DNA of 64,000 nt from Thermoplasmata archaeon (GCA_020348445.1 CP070751.1:5049187-5113186); one strand, 5' to 3'. Positions 1-10,020 are shown, numbered from the stretch's first letter. The notes: generated by a model from the letters alone, not told the origin. Made by a program: numbers and translations.

Positions 1-177
1 AGCCACATCGGCTCCCTCAGAGGCCAGTGCAATTGCAATTTCCCTTCCTATTCCTTTGGAGGCTCCCGTTACAAGGGCACGCCTTCCTTTCAACCTGCCC
101 TCTTGGCCATTTGTTTTCGATGTGGCCCGATCTGAATTTTCATTATCTACTTCTAAATCACGATTAGTAATTGACAT
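1..177 (-). CDS. Short-chain dehydrogenase/reductase, N-terminal part (runs off window)
   Basis: Only the first 59 codons are inside the window, reading leftwards from an ATG at 175-177. After a hydrophilic leader of about 30 residues the protein shows GRRALVTGASKGIGREIA, the glycine-rich TGxxxGIG dinucleotide-binding motif of classical SDR enzymes, followed by ALASEGADV. The enzyme is therefore an NAD(P)-dependent oxidoreductase; the substrate cannot be told because the catalytic YxxxK and the substrate loop lie outside. A TATA-like box and a G-rich ribosome binding site precede the start. The long charged leader is unusual, and a later start is possible. Confidence 0.85.
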   Translation of the reverse strand, partial: MSITNRDLEVDNENSDRATSKTNGQEGRLKGRRALVTGASKGIGREIAIALASEGADVA

Positions 178-185
178 ACTTCCTC

Positions 186-205
186 ACCCCCCCTTTTATA
201 CGTGT
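186..205 (-). promoter_or_regulatory. Promoter and ribosome binding site of the SDR gene
   Basis: On the minus strand the sequence CGTATAAAAGG is a good archaeal TATA box, followed at once by GGGGGGGTGAGG about 5 nt before the ATG at 177. The TATA box is so close to the start that transcription would begin near or inside the leader codons, so a later start codon or another promoter further right is also possible. Confidence 0.45.
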
Positions 206-480
206 TTGGAATGGGAGTACCAATATGTATAGTATCGAGTAAAAACTTATGAATAGGTATAAGCTAATTGTGGTGTCGTTATCTTTTTTGATAACCTGAA
301 TCAACCTTGAAATCATTTTTGAAGTCACCGTCCTGCGCATCAACGCTTAGATTGGGGGGAAAGGCCTTTTGGTATTTATATGTTTCGTTTTACGAAATTA
401 TTTTATTGTTTTATTTATTTTTCATAAATATATCATAAAAAAGGCTAATAAATAATAAATAGAATTGGGGATTTGCTTAG
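206..480. other. AT-rich divergent intergenic region
   Basis: Between the leftward SDR gene and the rightward Lrp gene lies an AT-rich stretch without a convincing ORF or RNA gene. It probably holds only control sequence for the two divergent genes. I see no clear operator palindrome here, although an Lrp-type regulator encoded next door would commonly bind its own upstream region. Confidence 0.4.
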
Positions 481-500
481 GAAAGGAAAGATTTATATAC
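481..500 (+). promoter_or_regulatory. BRE/TATA promoter of the Lrp gene
   Basis: A purine-rich BRE-like stretch (GAAAGGAAAG) is followed by ATTTATATAC. The TATA centre lies about 33 nt before the ATG at 528, so transcription should start only a few bases upstream of the codon. That fits a nearly leaderless archaeal mRNA. Confidence 0.65.
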
Positions 501-527
501 GGATACTGACCTAAAGGACATGAAAAT

Positions 528-983
528 ATGACTGATTTTAAGTTGGATGGAACAGATAAAAAAATAATTAAGATGCTTCAAAACAACAGTCGCGTGCATG
601 TTTCGGAGATCGCCCGTAAGATAGGTAACATGACAGAGAACGCAATCAGGTATCGAATCGACAAATTAGAATCTGAAGGTTTTATTTCTACCTATACAAT
701 TCGTCTCAATCGAAAAAAGTTTGGAAAGGATATTACGGCAATTTTCAACCTGAATGTCTTGCCCGAGAACATCAATCGTGCAGTGGACCTTCTAAAAACC
801 ATGGATAGCCTAACAGAGATTTACTTAACTACTGGAACTTATTCAATAACAGCCATAGGATATTTCCAGGACAGAAACGAGTTAACTAAGTTCATAACAC
901 AGAATCTAAAGAAAATAAAAATGATCGATTATGATGTAATTACTGTCCTTGACAGAATCAAGCACGAGCTGTATGCTATTTGA
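528..983 (+). CDS. Lrp/AsnC family transcriptional regulator
   Basis: A 151-residue protein of typical Lrp/AsnC length. Residues 1-60 form the winged helix-turn-helix: LDGTDKKIIKMLQNNSR is the standard family opening, and a second helix leads into the RYRIDKLESEGFI wing. Residues about 65-145 form the RAM/AsnC ligand-binding domain, with the TGTYSITAIGYF strand near the expected effector site. Family members bind DNA as dimers or octamers and respond to amino acids or other small metabolites. The effector is not predictable. The gene is monocistronic, divergent from the SDR gene, and probably autoregulated. Confidence 0.93.
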   Translation: MTDFKLDGTDKKIIKMLQNNSRVHVSEIARKIGNMTENAIRYRIDKLESEGFISTYTIRLNRKKFGKDITAIFNLNVLPENINRAVDLLKTMDSLTEIYLTTGTYSITAIGYFQDRNELTKFITQNLKKIKMIDYDVITVLDRIKHELYAI

Positions 984-1021
984 GATCAGTGAGCTCTGAA
1001 TGCAATCTTGTGATCCAATTA

Positions 1022-4000
1022 TTAATATTGATCCTGTAGTTCCTCCAACAAATCCCCCATATCCTCTTCATTTGTTTCCTCACTTGGTTCTTCGGATGTC
1101 TCTTCAAATACCTCAGTTGGTTCCTCTTGATCAACTTTTTTAGGTTTAGATTTAACTCGTTCCTCTGGGATATTTTTCACATTACTTGCTTTTCCCCTTC
1201 CACCCATGAGCATCATAATTAGGTTGATGATCAAAAGAACTAAAACAATAATCAACAACAACTCAGTAAGTCCGAATCCCTCCTCCTCAGCCTTCTCCTC
1301 CTTAGGTATGTTATCGATTGAGGTCTTGAGTTCGTCCACTGCGTTTTGCAATTCTGTGTCTAAATTCCTAAGGTCAGTTAAGATTTGCTCAAGCTTTGCA
1401 AGATCATCCAGTGTACTGTTGATCGCAGCCAGTTTATGGCTCGCGTTCTTTTCAAAATATCCAATACCCTGTATTACCTGCCAAATGTCCTCTGCAATTG
1501 ATTCATTGAAGTAAGAGACATTCTGCGCAAGATTTGATAGCTTCGACTTCAATTCTCCAAGCTCCAACTCTCCAAGGTCCTGCAAAATTTCATCGAGCTG
1601 GCTCTGAAGATCAGAGTGGTCCTGCCCTGTGTTCTGATCATGTGTAGTAAGGGCATCTAAAATACCAAAAATGTCATTTTTAATGCTGTCATTGAAGCCT
1701 GCCATATATGCATCCAAATCACTTAATTGGGTGTGAAGTGTGTTGTTCGTGGCAGTTAGATTGGCATCGATCGCTTCTAAAACAAGGTCAAGCCAAGCCC
1801 TAAATGCTCCGTCATCACTTGTGATGTTATCCAAGAGGCTAGCAAGCTGATCTGAAACTGAAGCGTCCATGGCGATGATGTCATCTGTTATGCTCACAAG
1901 CTGATTCTGGATATCTGAAAATAATGTATCGTTCAGGTACTCCAGATAGCTAATTATGTTGGTGTCGTTCAAGCTAGATATATTTTCCATTATAATGGTC
2001 TCGGCATCAACTATCCTTGAAAGAATAGAATTGTTTGCATCTGCAAGTTGTTGGGTAAGGTCGTTGATTTCATTCAACAGGGTTTGATTGAGATCATACA
2101 TGGAATCATGGAGGTTATCCAGGCTTGCGTTCATGCCTATTATATCCAGCTGGATGTTAGTTACTCTGTTTTGGATGTCATTTATGGTGTTGTTGATGAG
2201 ATCTAATGCGGGATTCATCCATTTGGACGAATCATACGGGAAAAAGTCTACATGATCGGGTACCCCATCGTCATCATCGTCTGTGTCGTAAAAATCATAT
2301 ACCATATCACCATCGAAGTCCGGTGGAACCGATGAAATATCTTTTGGATCACTACCGCACAGTATCTCCACATCATCATTTACATTGTCACCATCGTCAT
2401 CATTATCAAAAATGTCGGGAGTGCTGTCACCATCTGTGTCTATCGGCATAGACAACACATTTAAAGGCTCGGTTCCGCATTGAATTTCCATATCATCGCT
2501 CCATCCGTCATTGTCATCATCTAAATCGAGGTTGTCGCCTATGGTGTCACCGTCGGTATCAACGTCTGCGACGATACTTTGAAGAACAGAAAGCGGGCTC
2601 TCTCCTCCAAGAGGGCCGATAGCTACAACTGCGTAATAGTACGTTACCCCAGGTGTGACATTAATATCTGTATAGGTCGAAGCATTGGTATCAATCAACC
2701 TGTAAAGCAGGTTCGGTTCAGTGCCGCGATAAATACCAAAGAAATAGGGTTCATCATAGGTATCGTCCCAAGATATGTGGATACCGGTCATACCTGTTGT
2801 TAAGTTTAATGAGACGTTCTGAACCTGTGTTTCGGAACTGCGAATAATCAGATATGTCTGGCCTGCAAGGTCCCCCCCGAACTCATCCTGATATGCACCA
2901 ATTAATATGTTGTCACTGCCATCGCCGTTTACATCACCTGCTCCTGCTACCTGATTACCTGACTGATCATCATTATCCTCTCCAATGAACGAGGCGTCTG
3001 CATCTGATAGATCGTTGTCCATCACCCACCCTGCCGCCTTACCAAAGACAAGATATGTTTTGCCTGCACCATTTCCACCGTCATCATTATGAGGGGCACC
3101 TATTATTATGTCGTCATAACCGTCACCATTCACATCACCAGCTGATGATACAGATTTCCCTGAGGTATCCCCACCTCTCTCGCCCCAGAAAGAGGCGTCC
3201 ACGCTTGAAAGGTTGATATCCATTGTCCAGCCCGAGGCTTTGCCTAGAATTAGGTATGTCTGGCCTGAGCTTCCCCCACCATCATCGTTCCCAACTGCAC
3301 CAATAAGTATGTCATCGTAACCATCACCGTTTACATCACCTGCAATGGATATTGATCCGGCACTTCCGGAATAATCCATCACATCCTCACCATAGAACGA
3401 GGCATCAGAATTGGACACATTGACGTCATTTGCCCAGCCCGATGCTTTACCAAGAATAAGATAGGTCTGGCCTGCGTCCAAACCGCCTTCATCATTAAAA
3501 AATGCGCCAATCAATATATCATCAAAGCCATCACCATTTACATCACCTCCCCCGGCCAATGCAGAACCTGCTCGATCTTGTACAGCTTCTCCCCAGAAAG
3601 ATGCGTTTGCAGTTGAAAGAGAAGTACCCATTGACCAACCAGAAGCATTACCAAAAACAAGATAGGTCTGACCTGCATCATCGCCTCCTTCATTGTTCTT
3701 ATACGCCCCAATCAGTATATCATCGAAACCGTCACCATTAACATCGCCTGCCCCCGCCACAAAATCTCCTGCCAAATCAGCATTACCTTCACCAATAAAA
3801 GATGCGTCAGCTAATGAAAGATCAGTATCCATAGACCAGCCAGACGCCTTCCCATAAATTACATAAGTTTGACCCCTATTGCCCCCATGATATGGTGCAC
3901 CAATTAGAAAGTCGTCATATCCATCGCCATTTACATCACCTGCTCCTGCTATCGATGATCCTGATCTGTCACCTCCGCTCTCGCCAATAAATGATGCATC

Positions 4001-5842
4001 TGCATCTGAGAGATTAATCTTTGTTGGCCAGGTTGAGCCTTTACCAAAAATTAAGAAGGTCTGGCCAGCCTCTCCACCGCCTTCATCGTTATTGTATGCG
4101 CCAATAAGAATATCATCATAGCCGTCACCATTTACATCGCCTGCACCTGCAATAGAAATTCCAGATCTGTCCCCTGCGACCTCACCATAAAATCCGATGC
4201 CATAATCACCCAAATCCACATTGGACTTGCTCCAGAGTATATCGTCCTGTGCCAATGAACTTGCATCGTAATCGTCAGGGATACCATCGTTATCATCGTC
4301 TGTATCTAGTATGTCAGGTATGGTATCTTCATCAGTATCTATAGGCCTCGAACTGAAATCAAGTGGATCACTTCCGCATACCACCTCCAAATCATCACTC
4401 CAACCATCGTTATCATCATCTAAATCGAGATTATTGCCTATATCATCGGAATCTGTGTCCACCCACTCGTTCGGATTCATTGGGAACGCATCCATTGTAT
4501 TTTCTGCACCATCACCATCGATGTCCATATCAGTGTTATCACCTGTTCCATCTGAGTCTGTGTCCATCCATTCATTTGGATCAAGGGGGAAGGCATCCAC
4601 TGTATCATAGACACCATCATTGTCATCATCTGAATCTATTGCATCAGGAAATGGATCTCCGTCGAAGTTAGATGGTAACGATAAGTTGTCTTTTGGGTCG
4701 GATGCACATTGCACCTCTATATCATCATCCCAACCGTCGTTATCGGCATCGGGATCTAGATTATCGCCCATACCGTCGGAATCGGTATCTAAATATTCTC
4801 CAGGATTTTCAGGAAACGCATCATCCCAATCATAAACTCCATCCTCATCCTGGTCTATATGAGTCATGTATATGTTTTTGTCACTAAGTCTTTCGTCTTG
4901 CCATACAATTATATCATCATAAATGACTGGATAAAACTGCCATGATAAATTTGTCGTGACCTGGGTTTCGGTACCCTTGCTAATGTCATACATGTAGATG
5001 TCGTAGTTGCCGTTTCTAAAATCATGGTACACCACCCTATCCTTGTAAATATCTGCAAATCGCTGCTCTCCTGGATCCGTGGTAACCGGAGAGATAATAC
5101 CTGTGCTTATTTCATACATGTAGATGTCCCAGTTACCGTTTCTGTTGTCATGCCAGACGATCCTGTCTCCGTAAATTGCAGGGTACCACTGCCAATCTGC
5201 ATCATTGGTTATCGCAATCTCCGTGAACGTTGTCAGGTTGTACATATAGAGGTCATAGTTACCGGTCCTTTGATCATGCCACACGATCTTGTCCCCATAA
5301 ACCACAGGATAACTCTGGTCTAATCCATCTGTTGTAATCTGCATTTCTGTTCCATTAATTAGGTTGAACATATAGATGTCAAGATTGCCATTTCTATCGT
5401 CGTGCCATACTATTATATCTCCGTATATGTCAGGGTATCCCTGATATCCACCGTCTGAGGTGATCCGCATCTCCGTCTCGTTGCTGAAATCGTACAAGTA
5501 GATATCGTCATTGAAATTCCTTTGATCCTGCCATACGATCCTGTCACCGTGGATCCGAGCAGACCACTGAGTTTCCGGCTCATTTGTTAACTGGATTTCC
5601 GTATCAGTTTCAAGATCGTACACAAAGATATCTTCCCCAGGGCTTCCCCCGTTATGCCATGCAATCCTGTCTCCGTATATTGCCGGTCTTTCATTACCTA
5701 TCGTACTCCACGAAATCCGAACCTCATTGTCGGATGCTTCAACATCTTCAATAAAATTCAGCATTCCCACAAAACAAGCGCACATCATCATCCATACAAT
5801 CAGAATGGATATTACACTTACTTTTTCTCCATCTTTTTCCAT
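1022..5842 (-). CDS. Giant surface protein with TolB-like and FG-GAP propellers, TSP3 repeats and stalk
   Basis: The start at 5842 is chosen over an upstream in-frame codon because GGGGGAGGTAATT precedes it and the protein then opens with a signal segment (VISILIVWMMMCACFVGM). In order it shows: seven YGDRIVWHD-type repeats (about 40-330), as in TolB-like propellers; Asp-rich thrombospondin-3 calcium repeats (330-540); seven FG-GAP repeats of the form DVNGDGYDDILIGA (570-1000), as in integrin-alpha propellers; a fibronectin-III-like stretch (SPLSVLQS end); more TSP3; a long Asn-rich coiled-coil stalk with many N-glycosylation sequons (1210-1540); a membrane helix (TELLLIIVLVLLIINLIMML); and an acidic cytoplasmic tail. 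It is probably a calcium-dependent adhesin or surface receptor. Ligand unknown. Confidence 0.9.
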   Translation of the reverse strand: MEKDGEKVSVISILIVWMMMCACFVGMLNFIEDVEASDNEVRISWSTIGNERPAIYGDRIAWHNGGSPGEDIFVYDLETDTEIQLTNEPETQWSARIHGDRIVWQDQRNFNDDIYLYDFSNETEMRITSDGGYQGYPDIYGDIIVWHDDRNGNLDIYMFNLINGTEMQITTDGLDQSYPVVYGDKIVWHDQRTGNYDLYMYNLTTFTEIAITNDADWQWYPAIYGDRIVWHDNRNGNWDIYMYEISTGIISPVTTDPGEQRFADIYKDRVVYHDFRNGNYDIYMYDISKGTETQVTTNLSWQFYPVIYDDIIVWQDERLSDKNIYMTHIDQDEDGVYDWDDAFPENPGEYLDTDSDGMGDNLDPDADNDGWDDDIEVQCASDPKDNLSLPSNFDGDPFPDAIDSDDDNDGVYDTVDAFPLDPNEWMDTDSDGTGDNTDMDIDGDGAENTMDAFPMNPNEWVDTDSDDIGNNLDLDDDNDGWSDDLEVVCGSDPLDFSSRPIDTDEDTIPDILDTDDDNDGIPDDYDASSLAQDDILWSKSNVDLGDYGIGFYGEVAGDRSGISIAGAGDVNGDGYDDILIGAYNNDEGGGEAGQTFLIFGKGSTWPTKINLSDADASFIGESGGDRSGSSIAGAGDVNGDGYDDFLIGAPYHGGNRGQTYVIYGKASGWSMDTDLSLADASFIGEGNADLAGDFVAGAGDVNGDGFDDILIGAYKNNEGGDDAGQTYLVFGNASGWSMGTSLSTANASFWGEAVQDRAGSALAGGGDVNGDGFDDILIGAFFNDEGGLDAGQTYLILGKASGWANDVNVSNSDASFYGEDVMDYSGSAGSISIAGDVNGDGYDDILIGAVGNDDGGGSSGQTYLILGKASGWTMDINLSSVDASFWGERGGDTSGKSVSSAGDVNGDGYDDIIIGAPHNDDGGNGAGKTYLVFGKAAGWVMDNDLSDADASFIGEDNDDQSGNQVAGAGDVNGDGSDNILIGAYQDEFGGDLAGQTYLIIRSSETQVQNVSLNLTTGMTGIHISWDDTYDEPYFFGIYRGTEPNLLYRLIDTNASTYTDINVTPGVTYYYAVVAIGPLGGESPLSVLQSIVADVDTDGDTIGDNLDLDDDNDGWSDDMEIQCGTEPLNVLSMPIDTDGDSTPDIFDNDDDGDNVNDDVEILCGSDPKDISSVPPDFDGDMVYDFYDTDDDDDGVPDHVDFFPYDSSKWMNPALDLINNTINDIQNRVTNIQLDIIGMNASLDNLHDSMYDLNQTLLNEINDLTQQLADANNSILSRIVDAETIIMENISSLNDTNIISYLEYLNDTLFSDIQNQLVSITDDIIAMDASVSDQLASLLDNITSDDGAFRAWLDLVLEAIDANLTATNNTLHTQLSDLDAYMAGFNDSIKNDIFGILDALTTHDQNTGQDHSDLQSQLDEILQDLGELELGELKSKLSNLAQNVSYFNESIAEDIWQVIQGIGYFEKNASHKLAAINSTLDDLAKLEQILTDLRNLDTELQNAVDELKTSIDNIPKEEKAEEEGFGLTELLLIIVLVLLIINLIMMLMGGRGKASNVKNIPEERVKSKPKKVDQEEPTEVFEETSEEPSEETNEEDMGDLLEELQDQY

Positions 5843-5968
5843 AATTACCTCCCCCTTGCGAAGATAATAGAAGGATAATTGAACTTCTAATTTAAATACA
5901 TATTGGATGATAATATAAAATATTGCCAGTTTGTATAACACATATTACTCAACTGGAATAAAATCAAC

Positions 5969-6283
5969 CTACATCTCAATCTCCATATCCACCAACTTAA
6001 AGCTCAAGGTCTTCCCGTGCCTGTCAACTCTCAATGACTGCGTAATCCCTCCATCCAATGCATTATGGAACACAAAATTGAATGCTTTAATATTGTCCAT
6101 GTCGTAGCGTTTTACTTCCCCTTTTACAAGACTCCCAAATTGCTCTTTAACCTTCTCAGGAGTTACTTTCTCCCTCAGAACTTCATAATCCTTCTCTTCA
6201 TAAGGAATAAGGGAAATATTGAGAATATCTCCTTTGTCTCCGCTTCTTGCATGGGCGATTTCTCTCAATTTAATCTTGGCCAT
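5969..6283 (-). CDS. AtuA-like C-terminal domain protein (small subunit)
   Basis: A 104-residue protein matching the small C-terminal domain of AtuA (DUF1446-associated) proteins, including the opening HARSGDKGDILNIS and the later FVFHNALDGG. I place the start at 6283, where GGGGGAGGAGA precedes ATG; the longer in-frame reading has no such site. The gene overlaps the end of the larger AtuA gene by 14 nt in another frame, which suggests translational coupling and a two-subunit enzyme. In many bacteria the two domains form one polypeptide of about 600 residues. The reaction is not established for archaeal members. Confidence 0.85.
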   Translation of the reverse strand: MAKIKLREIAHARSGDKGDILNISLIPYEEKDYEVLREKVTPEKVKEQFGSLVKGEVKRYDMDNIKAFNFVFHNALDGGITQSLRVDRHGKTLSFKLVDMEIEM

Positions 6284-7619
6284 TCTCCTCCCCCAGGATT
6301 TTTGTTTGGACAGTAACAATTTCTCTTGGGATGAAAGCAGACGTAATTGCAATGTTCTCTTCTATGCTCCTTGTCACACCCCCGCCTCCTGCTGGGCCGT
6401 TTGTGTAAAGCGCTTCAACTTCGTTGCAGAGCTTTTCGACATCCTTTCGTATCCGAGCTCTACCAATTACACGGAGCCTTATCTCGTTCGATATAGAGGG
6501 AGAACCACCTGGCCAAAGTGAACCTGAACCAATAAAATCGAACCTCAGGGCCTCAAAATCCAGTTTAAGATCTGCAAACCTTTTCATCAATATCTGGGCA
6601 GCAAGTTGGGCTCGATTTTTCGCTCCATATCCCCCGTAAGAAATTTGTGCCTCTCCGAGAAAACCATTTCTAAAACCGATGTTCACCTTGAGATAAGCAG
6701 GTCGTGCTCTCCCTCCTCCTCCTGAAATCTTCACCATATCCTGTCCTTTCTCCTCTAGTTTGATCTTCGTAAAATCTGCTATACCGTCAGCTGTTTTATA
6801 AGAACTTGGATCATGGACCTCATAAAGCAGCTGCTCCTTAACAGTTCTTAGGCTCACCTCTCCACCTGTATCTGGTAATTTCGTGATTACGGCCTCCTGA
6901 TTAGCAAAAATCTCTGCAATGGGAAAACTCAGATTTGCTAGTCCTTCGACGTTCTTATATCCAGGATCTGCAAAATAGCCACCAGTGACCTGAGCCCCGC
7001 ATTCCATTAGATGAGCAACTGTAATACCGAATCCAATTTTGTCCCAATCATCATCCTTCCATCCATGCTCATGCATCATGGGTGCCAAAAACAGGGAAGG
7101 ATCGCAGGTTCTTCCAGTAATTATTATGTCTGCTTTCGATTTTAATAATTCAATAATTGGTGAGGCCCCTAGATATGTATTTGCTGAAATGATCTTGTCT
7201 CTAATCTCGTGAATCTTGTCAGGTTCTTTCAACACAGAAAAATCGGAGTCCACCATGGCATCCAGAATGTCATCCTCCAAAACAATCCCAACCTTGAGAC
7301 AAGCATGGCCCATTTCATTAAGGAGGCTCCGTGTCTTCTTCCCTGCTGCAAGGGGATTGGCTGCTCCCATATTTGTTATGATTTTTATTTTATTATCAAC
7401 ACAGGGGGATAGAACTAGCCTCAGTCTTTCCTCGAGTAAGGGATCGTATCCTGAATCAGGATCGGAGAGCCTGCGTAAATGGGCAAGTGCCATGGTTCTT
7501 TCAGCCAGGCATTCGAAGACAAGATAGTCCAAGTCTCCGGACTTGGCAATTGAAGCAGCTGGCTCGATTCTGTCACCAGAATAGCCAGCCCCTGTCCCTA
7601 TCCTGAGTGTATCTACCAT
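6270..7619 (-). CDS. Acyclic terpene utilization AtuA family protein (DUF1446), large subunit
   Basis: A 449-residue protein that begins TLRIGTGAGYSGDRIEPA and contains DYLVFECLAERTMALA, TNMGAANPLAAG and TGRTCDPSLFLAPM, all hallmarks of the AtuA/DUF1446 family. AtuA takes part in breakdown of acyclic terpenes such as citronellol in Pseudomonas, where it is linked to acyl-CoA steps. The archaeal substrate is unknown. The small domain usually fused at its C-terminus is encoded by the overlapping downstream gene, so the pair should be read as one enzyme. No other terpene-degradation gene is in the window, so a different hydroxyacid or acyl-CoA substrate is possible. Confidence 0.88.
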   Translation of the reverse strand: MVDTLRIGTGAGYSGDRIEPAASIAKSGDLDYLVFECLAERTMALAHLRRLSDPDSGYDPLLEERLRLVLSPCVDNKIKIITNMGAANPLAAGKKTRSLLNEMGHACLKVGIVLEDDILDAMVDSDFSVLKEPDKIHEIRDKIISANTYLGASPIIELLKSKADIIITGRTCDPSLFLAPMMHEHGWKDDDWDKIGFGITVAHLMECGAQVTGGYFADPGYKNVEGLANLSFPIAEIFANQEAVITKLPDTGGEVSLRTVKEQLLYEVHDPSSYKTADGIADFTKIKLEEKGQDMVKISGGGGRARPAYLKVNIGFRNGFLGEAQISYGGYGAKNRAQLAAQILMKRFADLKLDFEALRFDFIGSGSLWPGGSPSISNEIRLRVIGRARIRKDVEKLCNEVEALYTNGPAGGGGVTRSIEENIAITSAFIPREIVTVQTKILGEENGQD

Positions 7620-7807
7620 AAGAATGACCTGTTCTTACATAATACCAGCATTAAAGATAAAGATTTTTCAAATATCGAATTGCCATGTAAGTCATTGCCT
7701 CCTTGCTTTTACAATGATAGATGATTTACATAAAAGGATTATCGATAACGAACAATGACCCAGATAGATAAGCCTTGCCATGACAATTAAAAAACAAAAA
7801 TGCGAGC

Positions 7808-9898
7808 CTAGCCTATCCTGCCCCGAGTATAACAAAAAGGACACTGCACCCAGGCAGCATTAGAAGGTACAAACAAAAATTGATAACAACTTGGACATTT
7901 CACCTGCATCTGTGGGATCACGGGTTGAGTGAGCTGTACAATCTGCGTGACTTGTGGAGGAGGTGGCGAAATAGGCGCATTTACCTGGACGGGGTACGCT
8001 CCTTGTATTTGGGGTGTCATTTGCGGTTGGGATTGATATGGATGGCTGGGATAGGTTGACGGGTAACTGGAGGTATATGGTCGTGAAACTGGAATGGGTG
8101 GTGAGACATGGGCGGTTTGGGCAGGATAGCCTTGTCCCGATCCCAATTCATATGTCGGCCTTTGCCTTCTCGTTGCCACGAGTACTGAGACAAGAATAAT
8201 TATTACCATTATCGGAATCAGAAACAAATAAATCGGTAGGTCTGAGTCTTGCGAAGATGAGATAGGGTTTGAACTCCGCCCCCCTTTGTAGGAGACAAGT
8301 TCCATTGTCACCTGTAACTCCCTGCTATCGGAGTAGGCTTCGGTCTTAACTGGGAATCCTAGCTCAGGTGAATAATAAACCAGCGTATATCCTGAGCCTG
8401 TACCAAAAAGTGGCAAATCACCCCCAAAATATTCCCCTCCTTCCATACTCCAAATCACAAAGGTCTCAAATGTTCCAGCTCCGACTGTAACTTCCTTCAC
8501 ATGTAGAGCTTCGTACTCTGTTATCGAAGAGGAAGAATCGGTTTCTTGATACTCCTCTTCAATCTCCCCATCTATTATGACTGTTACATCAGTAATGGTT
8601 GATACCGTACTTGTCGATGTCCAGGTTTCAGCGATGCTAATAGGGAAATCGTGATTGTCCAAGGGGGGATCATAAGTTACAGTAGATTCTTCAACTCTTG
8701 TTTCTGTTGAATCAAAGGCTGAATAGGTCATTTCAGTTTTCATATCTCCTTTTATGGTAGCTAAATCAGATACTCTTAACCACTGTTTACCTTCCCCTGT
8801 TGCTGAGGAAGACATGGTTTCTCCATCAAAGGTGAGGGTAAAGCTCAAGGTCATGCTCATATCGATGGCGTAAGCATCGTATTTCTCCCCATCAATATCT
8901 ATTGTCTCAATTTTGGTAACTTCCATGCTAATATCAGCACTGAAATCCATGTATTCGACAATGTCCTCTAGTTCATTAAACTCGGCGAACTCAATCTCAT
9001 AAATCAGTTCTGTCCCGATCTTCAATTCAGGAACATCCGTTGTTCTGGGAGAGTTCGTGTTACTCTGATCCACAAAGACTGTTATTGAATCTTCGTAATA
9101 TTCTCTGCCGTCGTAACCCCTGGCATAAATGGTGTGCTCATCATCCGAGACCGAGGTGGTGTCCCATTCAAACCTCCAGGTTTCCCAGTCATTTGAGGTG
9201 GATGCCAATTCCCATCCAGAGTCAGATGTGGAATCGATCTGGATTTCCACAGATATTAACTCCCCATAACAGTTTGTCTCGCCTTTTATGATCTTGGTTT
9301 TGCTTACAGTTGAACCCGGTCTTGGATCTGTAATCATCACAGGTAATCCGTAATAATATTCCTCCCAGTAAGGCTCTTCGTCAGGTGCTCTATCGTAGCA
9401 GTATATGTCATTGACATAATCCTCTTCATAAGCCTCACCGTAAAAGTTAAATTCAATTATTTCTCCAATATCGTTCATTTGAATCCTTACTTCCAAAGTG
9501 TCGGTTCCAGAACCAGTGGCCTGAAGGACGTCCGAACTTCCATCTTCCATATTAATTCCATTGCATACTCCGTTTGAGTATGAGACCATGTATGACCATT
9601 CATCTCCATCCATTAGAGTGAATGAATAGAATATTTTGTCGGAATCCATAATCACATCTTCAACCGTCATCGTGAGGATGAGCTGAACCCCCATCGTGGA
9701 CTCAGATGAGGAAATCTCTATGATATCGAGGTACTGATACCCCCGTACAAAATCATCGTACAAATCCTTGACGTCACCCTCAGAATCATAATATATAATG
9801 TCATAGCCATCAGCCAGGGTTAATCCCGGAAAAAGCATGACTACCAGACATAGGAACAATGGCAATATCCTTGTGATTTTTAGGGTTTTTGTGTTCAT
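7808..9898 (-). CDS. Membrane-anchored surface protein with cytoplasmic zinc ribbon
   Basis: A 696-residue protein. An N-terminal signal peptide (ILPLFLCLVVMLFPGLTLADG) precedes a large acidic exterior region. Residues about 190-280 resemble a bacterial Ig-like domain (ITDPRPGSTVSKTKIIKGE ... YARGYDGREY). Residues 285-560 look like a beta-rich domain of unknown type. A membrane helix (LPIYLFLIPIMVIIILVSVLV) is followed by a Pro/Gln/Tyr-rich linker and a C-terminal zinc ribbon (CPSCYQFLF ... QCPFCY). Such ribbons inside the membrane recur in this genome and may dock onto cytoplasmic partners. GAGAAGGG precedes the start. I do not recognise a named family for the whole protein. Confidence 0.85.
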   Translation of the reverse strand: MNTKTLKITRILPLFLCLVVMLFPGLTLADGYDIIYYDSEGDVKDLYDDFVRGYQYLDIIEISSSESTMGVQLILTMTVEDVIMDSDKIFYSFTLMDGDEWSYMVSYSNGVCNGINMEDGSSDVLQATGSGTDTLEVRIQMNDIGEIIEFNFYGEAYEEDYVNDIYCYDRAPDEEPYWEEYYYGLPVMITDPRPGSTVSKTKIIKGETNCYGELISVEIQIDSTSDSGWELASTSNDWETWRFEWDTTSVSDDEHTIYARGYDGREYYEDSITVFVDQSNTNSPRTTDVPELKIGTELIYEIEFAEFNELEDIVEYMDFSADISMEVTKIETIDIDGEKYDAYAIDMSMTLSFTLTFDGETMSSSATGEGKQWLRVSDLATIKGDMKTEMTYSAFDSTETRVEESTVTYDPPLDNHDFPISIAETWTSTSTVSTITDVTVIIDGEIEEEYQETDSSSSITEYEALHVKEVTVGAGTFETFVIWSMEGGEYFGGDLPLFGTGSGYTLVYYSPELGFPVKTEAYSDSRELQVTMELVSYKGGRSSNPISSSQDSDLPIYLFLIPIMVIIILVSVLVATRRQRPTYELGSGQGYPAQTAHVSPPIPVSRPYTSSYPSTYPSHPYQSQPQMTPQIQGAYPVQVNAPISPPPPQVTQIVQLTQPVIPQMQVKCPSCYQFLFVPSNAAWVQCPFCYTRGRIG

Positions 9899-10004
9899 AA
9901 TTTACCCTTCTCTTTCCCCGGACATCTATTGTTTTTCCTGCTTAATACCTTTTTGGTGCAATATTACCTTAAAAACCGAGTAAAATAGCTATCACTTGTT
10001 TGGC

Positions 10005-10020
10005 AAAATATAAGTAGCTT
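10005..10020 (+). promoter_or_regulatory. TATA box of the Glu/Pro-rich protein gene
   Basis: AAAATATAAGTAG lies about 50 nt before the ATG at 10064, in the only AT-rich stretch with a TATA-like core between the divergent genes. Confidence 0.45.

Noticed and set aside
3502..4671. His-rich plus-strand ORFs opposite the giant surface gene
   Set aside because: They are mirror readings of the Asp-rich calcium repeats (GAT/GAC opposite ATC/GTC, shifted frame) and have no independent support.
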